DNA from: Candidatus Chryseobacterium colombiense
GTDB lineage: Bacteria; Bacteroidota; Bacteroidia; Flavobacteriales; Weeksellaceae
Assembly (NCBI GenBank): GCA_029203185.1
Contig: CP119310.1
Location: forward strand, 3,602,001-3,666,000
DNA: 64,000 nt
Reading direction: 5' to 3'
The notes beneath the pieces were generated by a model. It ran no database searches and was not told the DNA's origin. It saw only the letters and a program-made list of their open reading frames with translations. Made by a program: the position numbers and the translations under genes. Within the stretch, counting starts at the first letter, position 1. Each line of letters starts with the position of its first letter. Below are positions 34,083 through 41,777 of the stretch, in pieces.

Positions 34083-34421
34083 ATGTATACAATAGATAAT
34101 AAAGTATATCCGTGTTGTACAAGTGTTACCATGCGGTTTATTGGAGGAAAATGGAAAGCGGTAATTCTGGTCCATCTGAAGAATGGTCCCAAAAGATACA
34201 ATGAAGTGAGAAAATTGATTCCCACGATTACAGAAAGAACATTAAGCCTACAACTGAAGCAATTAGAAGAAGACCATATTATTGATCGAAAGGTTTTTAC
34301 AGAAAAACCGCCGCTAATGGTAGAATATACATTGACGGATTTTGGGAAAACATTACTTCCTGTTTTGGAAGAAATTACAAAATGGGGAATTGAAGCTTCT
34401 GAAAGATTCAAAAAAAAATAA
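34083..34421 (+). CDS. HxlR-family winged-helix transcriptional regulator
   Basis: 112 residues. Two cysteines, C11 and C12 (VYPCCTSV), precede the winged helix: GGKWKAVILVHLKNGPKRYNEVRKLIP contains helices 1-3, TITERTLSLQLKQLEEDHII the recognition helix region, and EYTLTDFGKTLLPVLEEITKWG the C-terminal helix. HxlR members often sense oxidants or aldehydes by cysteine. It diverges from the nitroreductase gene with overlapping promoters and likely controls it. Confidence 0.94.
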   Translation: MYTIDNKVYPCCTSVTMRFIGGKWKAVILVHLKNGPKRYNEVRKLIPTITERTLSLQLKQLEEDHIIDRKVFTEKPPLMVEYTLTDFGKTLLPVLEEITKWGIEASERFKKK

Positions 34422-34443
34422 TCAAGAAAAAATCCTGATTATT
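34417..34443. terminator. Possible weak bidirectional terminator
   Basis: AATAATCA and TGATTATT form an AT-only-ended stem (8 bp plus one C-G pair) with a nine-base loop between the stop codons of hxlR and rsmD. It overlaps both stops. Confidence 0.4.
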
Positions 34444-35017
34444 CTGTTATTTCTGTAGTCGCTTCCTGATTAGGTTTAAAAAAGCTGAAGCTTACGTTTC
34501 CGTATTTTCGGGTATCCATTAAATTCGGATGGTCAAATTTCATTCGGCTTTGATGCTCCACGATCAGTATGCCGTTTTCTTTTAGATATTTATTGTTTAA
34601 TACTAAAGAAATCAATTCGTGGTATTTTTTTTCTTCCATTTCGAAAGGGGCGTCAGAAAATACGACCTCAAATGACTTTTTATTTCTAAACTTCTTTAGC
34701 CAGTCAAAAACATCCCCTCTCTGAACGTTAACCTGTAAGCTAAATCCTAATTCAGAAGCTGTGGAATTCAGAAAGCTGGTGTGTTTGGGATTCATTTCTA
34801 CAGAAGTAATGTCCTGACATCCTCTGGAAGCAAATTCAAAGGTTATAGAGCCAATTCCTGCGAATAAATCCAGCACGGAAACCGACTGCATATCATATGT
34901 ATTTTCCAAAATACTGAATAGCGCCTCTTTTGCAAAATCCGTTGTTGGTCTTACATCAAAATTTTTCGGAGCGGCTATTTTTTTAGCTTTCCATTTTCCC
35001 GAGATGATTCTGTACAT
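34439..35017 (-). CDS. rsmD: 16S rRNA (guanine966-N2)-methyltransferase RsmD-like
   Basis: About 192 residues from the ATG at 35017 (MYRIISGKWKAKKI), which matches the family N terminus; the frame extends upstream to 35068 without conservation. VLDLFAGIGSITFEFASRG is the SAM motif, SVEMNPKH the acidic loop. The catalytic motif IV, usually DPPY or DPPF, reads SDAPFEM here. RsmD methylates G966 of 16S rRNA in the small subunit. The gene precedes DUF3822 on the same strand, the usual Bacteroidota neighbourhood. Confidence 0.88.
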   Translation of the reverse strand: MYRIISGKWKAKKIAAPKNFDVRPTTDFAKEALFSILENTYDMQSVSVLDLFAGIGSITFEFASRGCQDITSVEMNPKHTSFLNSTASELGFSLQVNVQRGDVFDWLKKFRNKKSFEVVFSDAPFEMEEKKYHELISLVLNNKYLKENGILIVEHQSRMKFDHPNLMDTRKYGNVSFSFFKPNQEATTEITE

Positions 35018-35089
35018 ATTATGGTAGGTTTTAAGTTGTAGATCGTAGGTAACAGGTATACTAAACACATGTTATCTGGTTACTGCAAC

Positions 35090-35806
35090 CTAATTTAAAA
35101 TAAAATTTTTATTAGGAATATTATCAAAAACGATTTTCAGATTCTTTACAAACTTTTGTAATTCTGAAATAAAGGTTTCATTCTCTGTGGTTTCACCGTA
35201 GGCAAAAAAGCTGGTTTCATTAATTCCAAAACCTATTTTACTTAAAGTGAACATCACAAAATAAAGAAAATCAACTTCTGAATTGACATCCAGATTATTA
35301 TATAAGATGATTTTTTTATCATCAATAGCAAAAAACTCACACTGATTATGGTATAGGTTGATGTGAATTTCTTTATTGCTTTTATTATGAATAGCATTTA
35401 AAAACTTTTCCCCTGAAAAATTAAAATGAACAGGTATCCCTAGACTCTTTATTTTCTGATAAAAATGTTTTGGAAAAGTGTAATAAAACTGAACCTTGAA
35501 TTTTTTATTGACAGAAAGCATAAGCTCTTCGTTATCCTTATCAACAGGAGCGTTAAAAGCAATTAAGTCAAATCCTGCATCATGCTCAGAAAATCCTTCC
35601 GGCATTAAAGTAAAGTGATTCAAGGCTGAAATTACCTGAATTTCATCAAATTTTTGTTTACCCAACACTTCATCCAGTTTATGTGAGATGAAATTTTCCG
35701 GAGTTTCTTCGTCTACGAAATAAGATTTTTCTTCCACAATGCTTTTATTTCTAGCAATTTGGAAGATCAGTCCGTCTTTGGTAAAAAGTAAATTAAGTAC
35801 GTTCAT
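35090..35806 (-). CDS. DUF3822 family protein
   Basis: 238 residues, acetate-kinase-like fold predicted for the family. LIFQIARNKSIVEEKSYF, INLYHNQCEFFAIDDKKIILYN and VDFLYFVMFTLSKIGFG match DUF3822. Function is unknown. It sits upstream of rsmD with a 20-base gap relative to its upstream frame, and 18 bases downstream of the Smr gene, in one minus-strand operon. Confidence 0.88.
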   Translation of the reverse strand: MNVLNLLFTKDGLIFQIARNKSIVEEKSYFVDEETPENFISHKLDEVLGKQKFDEIQVISALNHFTLMPEGFSEHDAGFDLIAFNAPVDKDNEELMLSVNKKFKVQFYYTFPKHFYQKIKSLGIPVHFNFSGEKFLNAIHNKSNKEIHINLYHNQCEFFAIDDKKIILYNNLDVNSEVDFLYFVMFTLSKIGFGINETSFFAYGETTENETFISELQKFVKNLKIVFDNIPNKNFILN

Positions 35807-35824
35807 ATTTCAATTCCTGCAAAT

Positions 35825-36319
35825 TTAGTGAAATTCTACCATTACTGCACCCGATTGATGATGAAGTATTTCCTTATTGTAAAAATCGAGATTGGTCTGA
35901 CTTTCCAAAGTATCCCAAACCAACTTCTGTAAAATTCCGTCACCAATTCCGTGTACGATTTCCAGCCTTTTAAGATGATTTTTTCTGCAGAATTCCAGGG
36001 TTTCCACCAGTTTTTCCTTTTGAATAAACAATCTTTCAAAACTATCATAATCATTAGGATTCTTAACTAAATTATGAAAATGCAGGTCTAACACCAAATG
36101 GTTTTTCTGATGTTTTTTAGAAATATTTTTTTTAGGTTCGGCTTTTTTTATGATTTCTACCTTTTCATAAAAATCTGAAATTTTCGGAACCAGTTTCTCT
36201 TTCTGATATTGATGGGTAAAGCCATATTCATCTTTAAACACTACAATATTTCCATGAACGGAAGTTATTACTCCGTTTAAATCTTCATCTACCACAGAAA
36301 CTTTGTCTCCAATCTTCAT
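35825..36319 (-). CDS. Smr-domain protein (DUF2027-like/MutS2 Smr)
   Basis: 164 residues. The first 45 form a KOW/SH3-like barrel (KIGDKVSVVDEDLNGVITSVHG). A linker of basic residues follows, and the C terminus is an Smr endonuclease-like domain with LDLHFHNL and IVHGIGDGILQKLVWDTL. Smr domains nick DNA or RNA, and cleave mRNA on collided ribosomes in MutS2/SMR1. Whether this small protein is catalytic is unknown. It is in an operon with the YfcE-type phosphoesterase upstream (11-base gap). Confidence 0.85.
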   Translation of the reverse strand: MKIGDKVSVVDEDLNGVITSVHGNIVVFKDEYGFTHQYQKEKLVPKISDFYEKVEIIKKAEPKKNISKKHQKNHLVLDLHFHNLVKNPNDYDSFERLFIQKEKLVETLEFCRKNHLKRLEIVHGIGDGILQKLVWDTLESQTNLDFYNKEILHHQSGAVMVEFH

Positions 36320-36330
36320 TTCTTAATAAT

Positions 36331-36825
36331 TTATTTCGGTCCCAGCTCAATGACCTCCAGATCCTTTATTTCTGCACCATCAATCACAAAACGCATCATG
36401 GTCCTCATTTTGTGCCAACCTTGCTTACCGCAAGCTCCGGGATTGAGGTGAAGCAAATTATTTTTTTCATCAAACATCGCCTTCAAAATATGAGAATGTC
36501 CGGAAATAAATAAATTCGGTGCTTTTTCAGAAATCTCTTTTTTAGCTAAAGGAGTATATTTTCCGGGATATCCACCAATATGAATCATCACAATTTCAAC
36601 TTCTTCACAGAAAAAACGGTTTACTTCAGGAAATTCAGAACGAATTTTAGCGTTGTCAATATTTCCGTAAACTCCTTTCAAAGGTTTGATTTTCTCAAGC
36701 TGTTCAATGACTTCCATACTTCCGAAATCTCCGCCATGCCATATTTCATCAGAGTGCTGAGCGTATTCTAAAATTCGGTCATCGATATAGGAATGAGAGT
36801 CGGATAGTAGTAATATTCTGGTCAT
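36331..36825 (-). CDS. YfcE/MJ0936-family metallophosphoesterase
   Basis: 164 residues. The motifs are LLSDSHSY (D8, H10), HGGDFGSM, GNIDN (Asn of the family GN[HD] motif), HIGGYPGKYT and FISGHSHILKAMF, then HLNPGACGKQGW, all typical of YfcE phosphodiesterases. It cleaves phosphodiesters of unknown identity in the cytoplasm. It is the first gene of the minus-strand operon to rsmD. A TATATTTG promoter element lies about 100 bases upstream. Confidence 0.92.
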   Translation of the reverse strand: MTRILLLSDSHSYIDDRILEYAQHSDEIWHGGDFGSMEVIEQLEKIKPLKGVYGNIDNAKIRSEFPEVNRFFCEEVEIVMIHIGGYPGKYTPLAKKEISEKAPNLFISGHSHILKAMFDEKNNLLHLNPGACGKQGWHKMRTMMRFVIDGAEIKDLEVIELGPK

Positions 36826-36926
36826 TATCTAAGGGTTCTTTCTGAAATCTTTAGATTCCACTTTCTCTTTTCAGTTAAAAAATTTAAAATGTAATAATCA
36901 TCATTTTTCATGCTTAAAACTTTTTG

Positions 36927-36934
36927 CAAATATA
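36927..36934 (-). promoter_or_regulatory. -7 promoter element for the YfcE-to-RsmD operon
   Basis: Minus-strand TATATTTG, about 100 bases before the YfcE-like start, so the mRNA leader would be long. Confidence 0.4.
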
Positions 36935-36962
36935 GGGGTTAAATAAAAATCTTAATATTTAG

Positions 36963-36970
36963 TACATTTG
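36963..36970 (+). promoter_or_regulatory. -7 promoter element for the serine hydrolase gene
   Basis: TACATTTG, 13 bases before the ATG at 36984. Confidence 0.5.
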
Positions 36971-36983
36971 AAAAAATAAAAAA

Positions 36984-38528
36984 ATGAAGCAGAAACTTTC
37001 TCTTTTCCTTTTTCTTTTGACCGTTGGTATTGCCAATGCACAGGTTGAGGAAAAAAAACTGGATGAATTGGTCCAGAATACGTTAAAAACTTTTGATGTT
37101 CCCGGAATGTCTGTAGGAATTATCAAAGACGGGAAATTAATTTATTCAAAAGGTTTTGGAGTACGCTCATTAACCACAAAACAACCGATGGATGACAATA
37201 CTTTAGTGGGAATTGCTTCCAATTCAAAAGGTTTTACCTGTACAGCACTGGCTATTTTAGCGGATGAAGGGAAATTGAACTGGGATGATAAAGTTTCAAA
37301 ATATATTCCTGAATTTCAAATGTACGATCCGTATGTTTCCCAAAATGTTACCATTAAAGATTTGGTGACTCACAGAGCCGGATTAGGTTTAGGACAGGGA
37401 GATTTAATGTTTTTTCCGGAAGGAGGAAATTTAACGGTGAATGATATTGTTCATAATGTAAGGTATTTAAAGCCTGAAAATCCTTTCAGAACCACTCTGG
37501 ATTATAATAATATCATGTTCATTGTTGCCGGAGAAGTAATTCACAGAGTTTCAGGGCTGAGTTGGGCAGAATTTATCGAGCAAAGAATTATGAAACCTGT
37601 AGGAATGACTTCAAGTTTTGGGAGTTATAACAGAGCAAAAGCAGTTGCCAATAAAATTGATGCCCATGCTCCTGTAGACGGAAAAGCTGTTGCAGTTCCT
37701 CATGACTGGAATGAAACGGCCAATGCAGCAGGAGGAATTATGAGTAATATTAAAGATATGACACTTTGGGCTGAATGTTTGTTGAATAATTTCACGACAA
37801 AAGACGGAAAGAAATTAGTTTCAGATAAAAATGTTCAACAGCTTTGGAGCTTACAGATTCCAAGCGGAGTGTCAGCAAAAAATCCGTATGATACAAGCTT
37901 TTATGGGTATGGAATGGGCTGGTTTTTAAGTGATGTAAAAGGTCACAAACAAATCCAGCATACAGGAGGATTGATCGGAACGGTAACTCAGTTTACATTA
38001 ATTCCGGATATGAAACTGGGAATTGTCGTTTTGACCAATCAACAGTCCGGAGCAGCTTTCAATACCATTACCAATACGGTTAAAGATTCTTATTTGGGCA
38101 TTGCAGACAGAAACTGGCTGAAAACTTATGGTGACCGAATGAAAAAAATGGAAGAAGTTTTTGATAAGCAAAAGAAGGAAGCCTTTGCAAAATCAGAAGC
38201 TTTCAGAAAAGATAAAAATCTGCAGCCAAAGCCGGAACAGTTTGTTGGAACTTATAATGACCAATGGTTTGGTGATGTAGAAGTTTCTCAACAGGGAAAT
38301 ACATACAGAATTCTGTGTAAAAACTCTCCAAGACTGAAAGGCGAATTATTACCTTATTCAAATAATTCTTTTATCATTAAATGGGACGACAGAAGCTATG
38401 ATGCGGATGCTTATATTATTTTTAATTATGATGAAACAGGAAAAGCTGAGTCTGCAAGATTAAAGCCGATTTCTGATGTTACGGATTTCAGTTTTGATTT
38501 TGATGATTTAGATCTTAAAAGAAAATAA
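36984..38528 (+). CDS. Class C beta-lactamase-like serine hydrolase
   Basis: 514 residues with a signal peptide (MKQKLSLFLFLLTVGIANA). The SxxK motif is SNSK (in GIASNSKGFTC), the second motif is YNN in LDYNNIMF, and the third is HTGG in QHTGGLIGT. A DUF3471-type C-terminal beta-domain starts near residue 400 (PKPEQFVGTYNDQWFGDVEV). It is probably periplasmic and acts on peptides or esters related to peptidoglycan metabolism; such proteins are rarely true lactamases. It ends at a hairpin terminator. Confidence 0.93.
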   Translation: MKQKLSLFLFLLTVGIANAQVEEKKLDELVQNTLKTFDVPGMSVGIIKDGKLIYSKGFGVRSLTTKQPMDDNTLVGIASNSKGFTCTALAILADEGKLNWDDKVSKYIPEFQMYDPYVSQNVTIKDLVTHRAGLGLGQGDLMFFPEGGNLTVNDIVHNVRYLKPENPFRTTLDYNNIMFIVAGEVIHRVSGLSWAEFIEQRIMKPVGMTSSFGSYNRAKAVANKIDAHAPVDGKAVAVPHDWNETANAAGGIMSNIKDMTLWAECLLNNFTTKDGKKLVSDKNVQQLWSLQIPSGVSAKNPYDTSFYGYGMGWFLSDVKGHKQIQHTGGLIGTVTQFTLIPDMKLGIVVLTNQQSGAAFNTITNTVKDSYLGIADRNWLKTYGDRMKKMEEVFDKQKKEAFAKSEAFRKDKNLQPKPEQFVGTYNDQWFGDVEVSQQGNTYRILCKNSPRLKGELLPYSNNSFIIKWDDRSYDADAYIIFNYDETGKAESARLKPISDVTDFSFDFDDLDLKRK

Positions 38529-38530
38529 AT

Positions 38531-38561
38531 AAAAAACTCCAACAAGCTGTTGGAGTTTTTT
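38531..38561. terminator. Bidirectional terminator
   Basis: AAAAAACTCCAACA pairs with TGTTGGAGTTTTTT around a three-base loop between the hydrolase gene and convergent sixA. Confidence 0.87.
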
Positions 38562-38580
38562 TATGCGTATATTATTTTTG

Positions 38581-39057
38581 TTAAATCTTCCCGGGCTCAT
38601 AAAAAAATAAAAGCTTTTTGTTGGCTCCGTCAAAATCGGCCCAGGAATCACAATCTATTTCAAAACCGGCTACACCACAGGTTGGAAAATGAAAAATATC
38701 TTCGGAAATTGAATTGGCAAAATTGGAAATTCCGTTATTATGAGAAAAAAAAGCGACTGAATTATGTTTGTTATCTAAATCATAAATCACCGACTCAAAA
38801 TTTCTTTCCGACGGATTATACAATTTCTCATCAGTATTAAAATTAAGATTGTAGGTCTGATTGAAAATCTTACATGTATTTAATGCTCTTACAGCAGGGC
38901 TGGAAACAAGATAGTCTATAGATATATTATTGGATTTTAAAAACCTTGACATATTCATTGCGTCTTCCAATCCTTTATCAGCCAAAGGTCTGTCAAAATC
39001 TTCGGTTTCCTCCGGCCAGTCGCTCTTCGCATGTCTAACGAGTATGATTTTCTTCAT
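38581..39057 (-). CDS. Histidine phosphatase family protein, SixA-like
   Basis: 158 residues. LVRHAKSDW places the phosphohistidine-acceptor at R8-H9 of the RHG/RHA motif, PLADKGLEDAMNMSRFL and SSPAVRALNTCKIF follow, and FFSHNNGISNFANSI contains the second histidine. The short SixA type dephosphorylates phosphohistidine on ArcB-like or PTS proteins; the substrate in this organism is unknown. Confidence 0.9.
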   Translation of the reverse strand: MKKIILVRHAKSDWPEETEDFDRPLADKGLEDAMNMSRFLKSNNISIDYLVSSPAVRALNTCKIFNQTYNLNFNTDEKLYNPSERNFESVIYDLDNKHNSVAFFSHNNGISNFANSISEDIFHFPTCGVAGFEIDCDSWADFDGANKKLLFFYEPGKI

Positions 39058-39157
39058 AATTTAAGTAGTTTGGGAGAATAAAATTATAAAAAAAATAATG
39101 GAATAAAACATGATTTATAAAAAAAACTGTGTGTGGAATAAAATCATTAAAATTTAC

Positions 39158-39165
39158 TAAATTTG
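39158..39165 (+). promoter_or_regulatory. -7 promoter element for ruvX-def
   Basis: TAAATTTG ends seven bases before the ruvX ATG at 39173, so the transcript would be nearly leaderless. Confidence 0.5.
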
Positions 39166-39172
39166 CAAACTT

Positions 39173-39589
39173 ATGGGACAAATCCTTGCAATAGACTATG
39201 GAAAGGCTCGTTGTGGTATTGCTGCAACGGATGATATGCAGATTATTGCGAGTGGTTTAGATACCGTTCAGACTCCTGTTTTGATTGAATTTTTGAAAAA
39301 ATATTTTAACGCAAACAGAGTGGATGAAGTGGTAGTCGGACTTCCTGTAGATTTGAGAGGAAATATTTCCGAAGTGGAAACAGATATTTTAAAATTCATA
39401 GAAGTTTTTCAAAAAGAATTTCCAATGATAAAAGTTAACCGCTTCGATGAAAGATTTACATCCAAAATGGCTTCGTTTTTTATTTCCCAAAGTGGAAAAA
39501 GTAAAAAGCAAAGACAGGAAAAAGGATTAATAGATAAAGTAAGTGCAACCATCATATTGCAGAATTTTTTAGAACAAAGAACAAGATGA
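39173..39589 (+). CDS. ruvX: Putative Holliday junction resolvase / pre-16S rRNA nuclease YqgF
   Basis: 138 residues of the RNase H-like YqgF fold. AIDYGKARCGIA holds the first catalytic Asp, VVGLPVDLRG the second strand, FDERFTSKMA the conserved Glu-Arg, and KGLIDKVSATIILQNFL the final Asp. Family members process the 5' end of 16S rRNA and are also annotated as Holliday junction resolvases. The stop overlaps the def start as ATGA. Confidence 0.93.
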   Translation: MGQILAIDYGKARCGIAATDDMQIIASGLDTVQTPVLIEFLKKYFNANRVDEVVVGLPVDLRGNISEVETDILKFIEVFQKEFPMIKVNRFDERFTSKMASFFISQSGKSKKQRQEKGLIDKVSATIILQNFLEQRTR

Positions 39590-40158
39590 TTTTACCGATA
39601 AGAGCCTTTGGGGATCCTGTTTTGAGAAAAGTAGGTAAGGATATAGATAAAGATTATCCCGAGTTACAAGAGTTGATAGATAACATGTTCGAAACCATGT
39701 ACAGTGCCAACGGGATTGGTTTGGCTGCACCGCAGATCGGACTGGATATTCGTTTGTTTGTAATTGACGTTACTCCTTTGGCAGAAGATGAAGATTATGA
39801 AGATATTAAGGATGAACTGGCAGAATTCAAAAAAGTTTTTATCAATGCTAAAATTCTGGAAGAATCCGGCGAAGAATGGAAATTTAATGAAGGATGTCTT
39901 TCCATTCCTGATGTTAGAGAAGATGTAAAAAGAAAAAGTACTATTCTTATCGAATATTATGACGAAAATTTCGTTAAGCATACAGAAACTTTTTCCGATA
40001 TTAGAGCCCGCGTAATTCAGCATGAGTATGATCATATAGAAGGAACATTGTTCACCGATCATTTAAGTGCTTTGAAGAAGAAGCTGGTAAAGGGGAAGCT
40101 TACAAAAATTACCCAGGGTGATGTAAGTATCAATTATAAAATGAGATTCCCTAAATAA
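39586..40158 (+). CDS. def: Peptide deformylase
   Basis: 190 residues. The three motifs are intact: GIGLAAPQIG (43-52), EGCLS with metal ligand C104, and HEYDH with H146, E147 and H150. It removes the formyl group from nascent proteins. An insertion of acidic residues around 65-82 (DEDYEDIKDELAEF) is typical of Bacteroidota enzymes. It is translationally coupled to ruvX. Confidence 0.96.
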   Translation: MILPIRAFGDPVLRKVGKDIDKDYPELQELIDNMFETMYSANGIGLAAPQIGLDIRLFVIDVTPLAEDEDYEDIKDELAEFKKVFINAKILEESGEEWKFNEGCLSIPDVREDVKRKSTILIEYYDENFVKHTETFSDIRARVIQHEYDHIEGTLFTDHLSALKKKLVKGKLTKITQGDVSINYKMRFPK

Positions 40159-40234
40159 TTTAAATAAAAACAAAAAGAAATATTAAACAGCAGAAAGCCT
40201 TAAGCAGACTGCTATATTCACAAACAATAAAATT

Positions 40235-40795
40235 ATGCTGTTAGAAAAAATAATTTCAATCTCTGGAAAACCAGGACTTTTCAAATTAGTTTCTCAATTA
40301 AGAAACGGATTCATTATTGAAGATGTTACCACTAAGAAAAAAGTGAGCATCGGTAACTCTAGCCAGGTAAGTTTGCTAGATAATATCGCCATGTTTACAT
40401 TTGATAAAGAAGTTCCTTTGTTCGAAGTTTTTGAAAATATTGCTAAAAACTACGATTTTAAAGAAGCTATTCCTCACAAATCAAGCGATGCTGAATTGAA
40501 GGAATTCATGACGGCTTCTCTTCCGAACTATGATACGGAAAGAGTATATGCTTCTGATATCAAGAAATTGGCCCAGTGGTATAACATTCTTCATAAAGCA
40601 GGATATATCACTCCGGAAAGCTTTGTAAAAGCAGAACCTGAAACTTTAGACGGTGAGTCTGCAGAAGAAGTAAGCGTAGAAAAAGAAGCTCCTAAAAAAG
40701 CTGCTCCAAAAGCTGAAAAGCCAGCCGCTCCAAAAGTAAAAGCAACTTCAGCAGCTAAAGCCGCTCCGAAAAGCACACACAGAAAACAAGGATAA
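40235..40795 (+). CDS. DUF5606 family protein
   Basis: 186 residues. The conserved part (1-130) starts MLLEKIISISGKPGLFKLVSQLRNG and ends DIKKLAQWYNILHKAGYITPE, as in DUF5606 proteins of Bacteroidota. The tail is an Ala/Lys/Pro-rich low-complexity region (EKEAPKKAAPKAEKPAAPK), probably disordered and nucleic-acid or protein binding. Function unknown. It follows def by 76 bases and ends at a strong terminator. Confidence 0.9.
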   Translation: MLLEKIISISGKPGLFKLVSQLRNGFIIEDVTTKKKVSIGNSSQVSLLDNIAMFTFDKEVPLFEVFENIAKNYDFKEAIPHKSSDAELKEFMTASLPNYDTERVYASDIKKLAQWYNILHKAGYITPESFVKAEPETLDGESAEEVSVEKEAPKKAAPKAEKPAAPKVKATSAAKAAPKSTHRKQG

Positions 40796-40818
40796 TCTAA
40801 TCTTTGAATCTAAAATAT

Positions 40819-40846
40819 AACCTCGTCTTTTGGACGAGGTTTTTTG
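40819..40846 (+). terminator. Intrinsic terminator after the DUF5606 gene
   Basis: AACCTCGTC pairs with GACGAGGTT around a five-base loop, followed by TTTT. Confidence 0.87.
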
Positions 40847-40870
40847 TTTATAATAGTTATAACAGTTGTC

Positions 40871-40931
40871 TGTCATTCTAACGAAGGAAGAATCTGTAAA
40901 ATGTAGAGATTCTTCCTTCGTCAGAATGACA
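40871..40931. repeat. REP-like hairpin element, copy 2 (near-perfect)
   Basis: The 25-base arms start TGTCATTCTAACGAAGG and end with its complement ending CAGAATGACA; 24 of 25 positions pair, with an 11-base loop. The arms match the degenerate copy at 12488-12549. It lies in the non-coding gap between the DUF5606 terminator and mazG. It has no coding capacity and no T-tract typical of terminators. Confidence 0.8.
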
Positions 40932-40979
40932 ATAAATAAAATTGTAGTTTAATATTTCTCTGCCTAAGTTTTCATTCCT

Positions 40980-40987
40980 TAAATTTG
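40980..40987 (+). promoter_or_regulatory. -7 promoter element for mazG
   Basis: TAAATTTG, 22 bases before the ATG at 41010; the upstream in-frame TTG at 40995 would be at the transcription start. Confidence 0.5.
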
Positions 40988-41009
40988 TATCACTTTGAAT
41001 TCTCAAACT

Positions 41010-41777
41010 ATGAATACCAAACAGGAAAAACTGGAAGCTTTCGGAAGATTATTGGATATTATGGATGATTTGCGTGAAAAATGTCCGTGGGATCAGAAAC
41101 AGACCTTACAATCACTTCGCCATTTAACTTTGGAAGAAACGTATGAACTTTCGGATGCTATTTTACAGGATGATCTGCAGGAGATTAAAAAAGAGCTTGG
41201 AGATGTTTTGCTGCATTTGGTTTTTTATGCTAAAATCGGTTCAGAGAAAGAAAGTTTTGATATTGCAGATGTCATTAATTCATTGAATGAAAAATTGATT
41301 TTCCGTCATCCTCATATTTACGGAGATGTGGAAGTGAAGGATGAAGAAGAAGTAAAACAGAACTGGGAGAAACTGAAACTGAAAGAAGGCAACAAATCTA
41401 TTTTGGGAGGAGTGCCTAAAAGTCTTCCGAGTTTGGTAAAAGCGTACAGGATTCAGGATAAGGTAAAAGGAATAGGTTTTGAATTTCACGATGCGGAAGA
41501 TGCCTGGAAAAAAGTGGACGAAGAAATTCAGGAGTTTCATGAGGAAACAGATCCTGATAAAAAAGAGCAGGAATTGGGAGATGTATTTTTCTCCTTGATC
41601 AATTATGCAAGAATTTCCGGCATCAATCCGGACTCTGCATTGGAAAGAACCAATTTAAAATTCATTTCTAGATTTCAGAAAATGGAAATCTTAGCTGCAG
41701 AAGAAGGCTTAAAACTTGCGGATATGACATTGGAAGAAATGGATGTTCTATGGGAAAAAGCTAAACTTTTGCAATAG
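41010..41777 (+). CDS. mazG: Nucleoside triphosphate pyrophosphohydrolase MazG
   Basis: 255 residues from the ATG at 41010. Two MazG repeats are visible. The first contains LREKCPWDQKQTLQSLRHLTLEETYELSDAI with the EExxE metal motif, followed by ELGDVLLHLVFYAKI; the second contains VDEEIQEFHEE and ELGDVFFSLINYAR. It hydrolyses aberrant NTPs to NMP and PPi. The FUSC gene starts immediately after its stop. Confidence 0.95.
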   Translation: MNTKQEKLEAFGRLLDIMDDLREKCPWDQKQTLQSLRHLTLEETYELSDAILQDDLQEIKKELGDVLLHLVFYAKIGSEKESFDIADVINSLNEKLIFRHPHIYGDVEVKDEEEVKQNWEKLKLKEGNKSILGGVPKSLPSLVKAYRIQDKVKGIGFEFHDAEDAWKKVDEEIQEFHEETDPDKKEQELGDVFFSLINYARISGINPDSALERTNLKFISRFQKMEILAAEEGLKLADMTLEEMDVLWEKAKLLQ

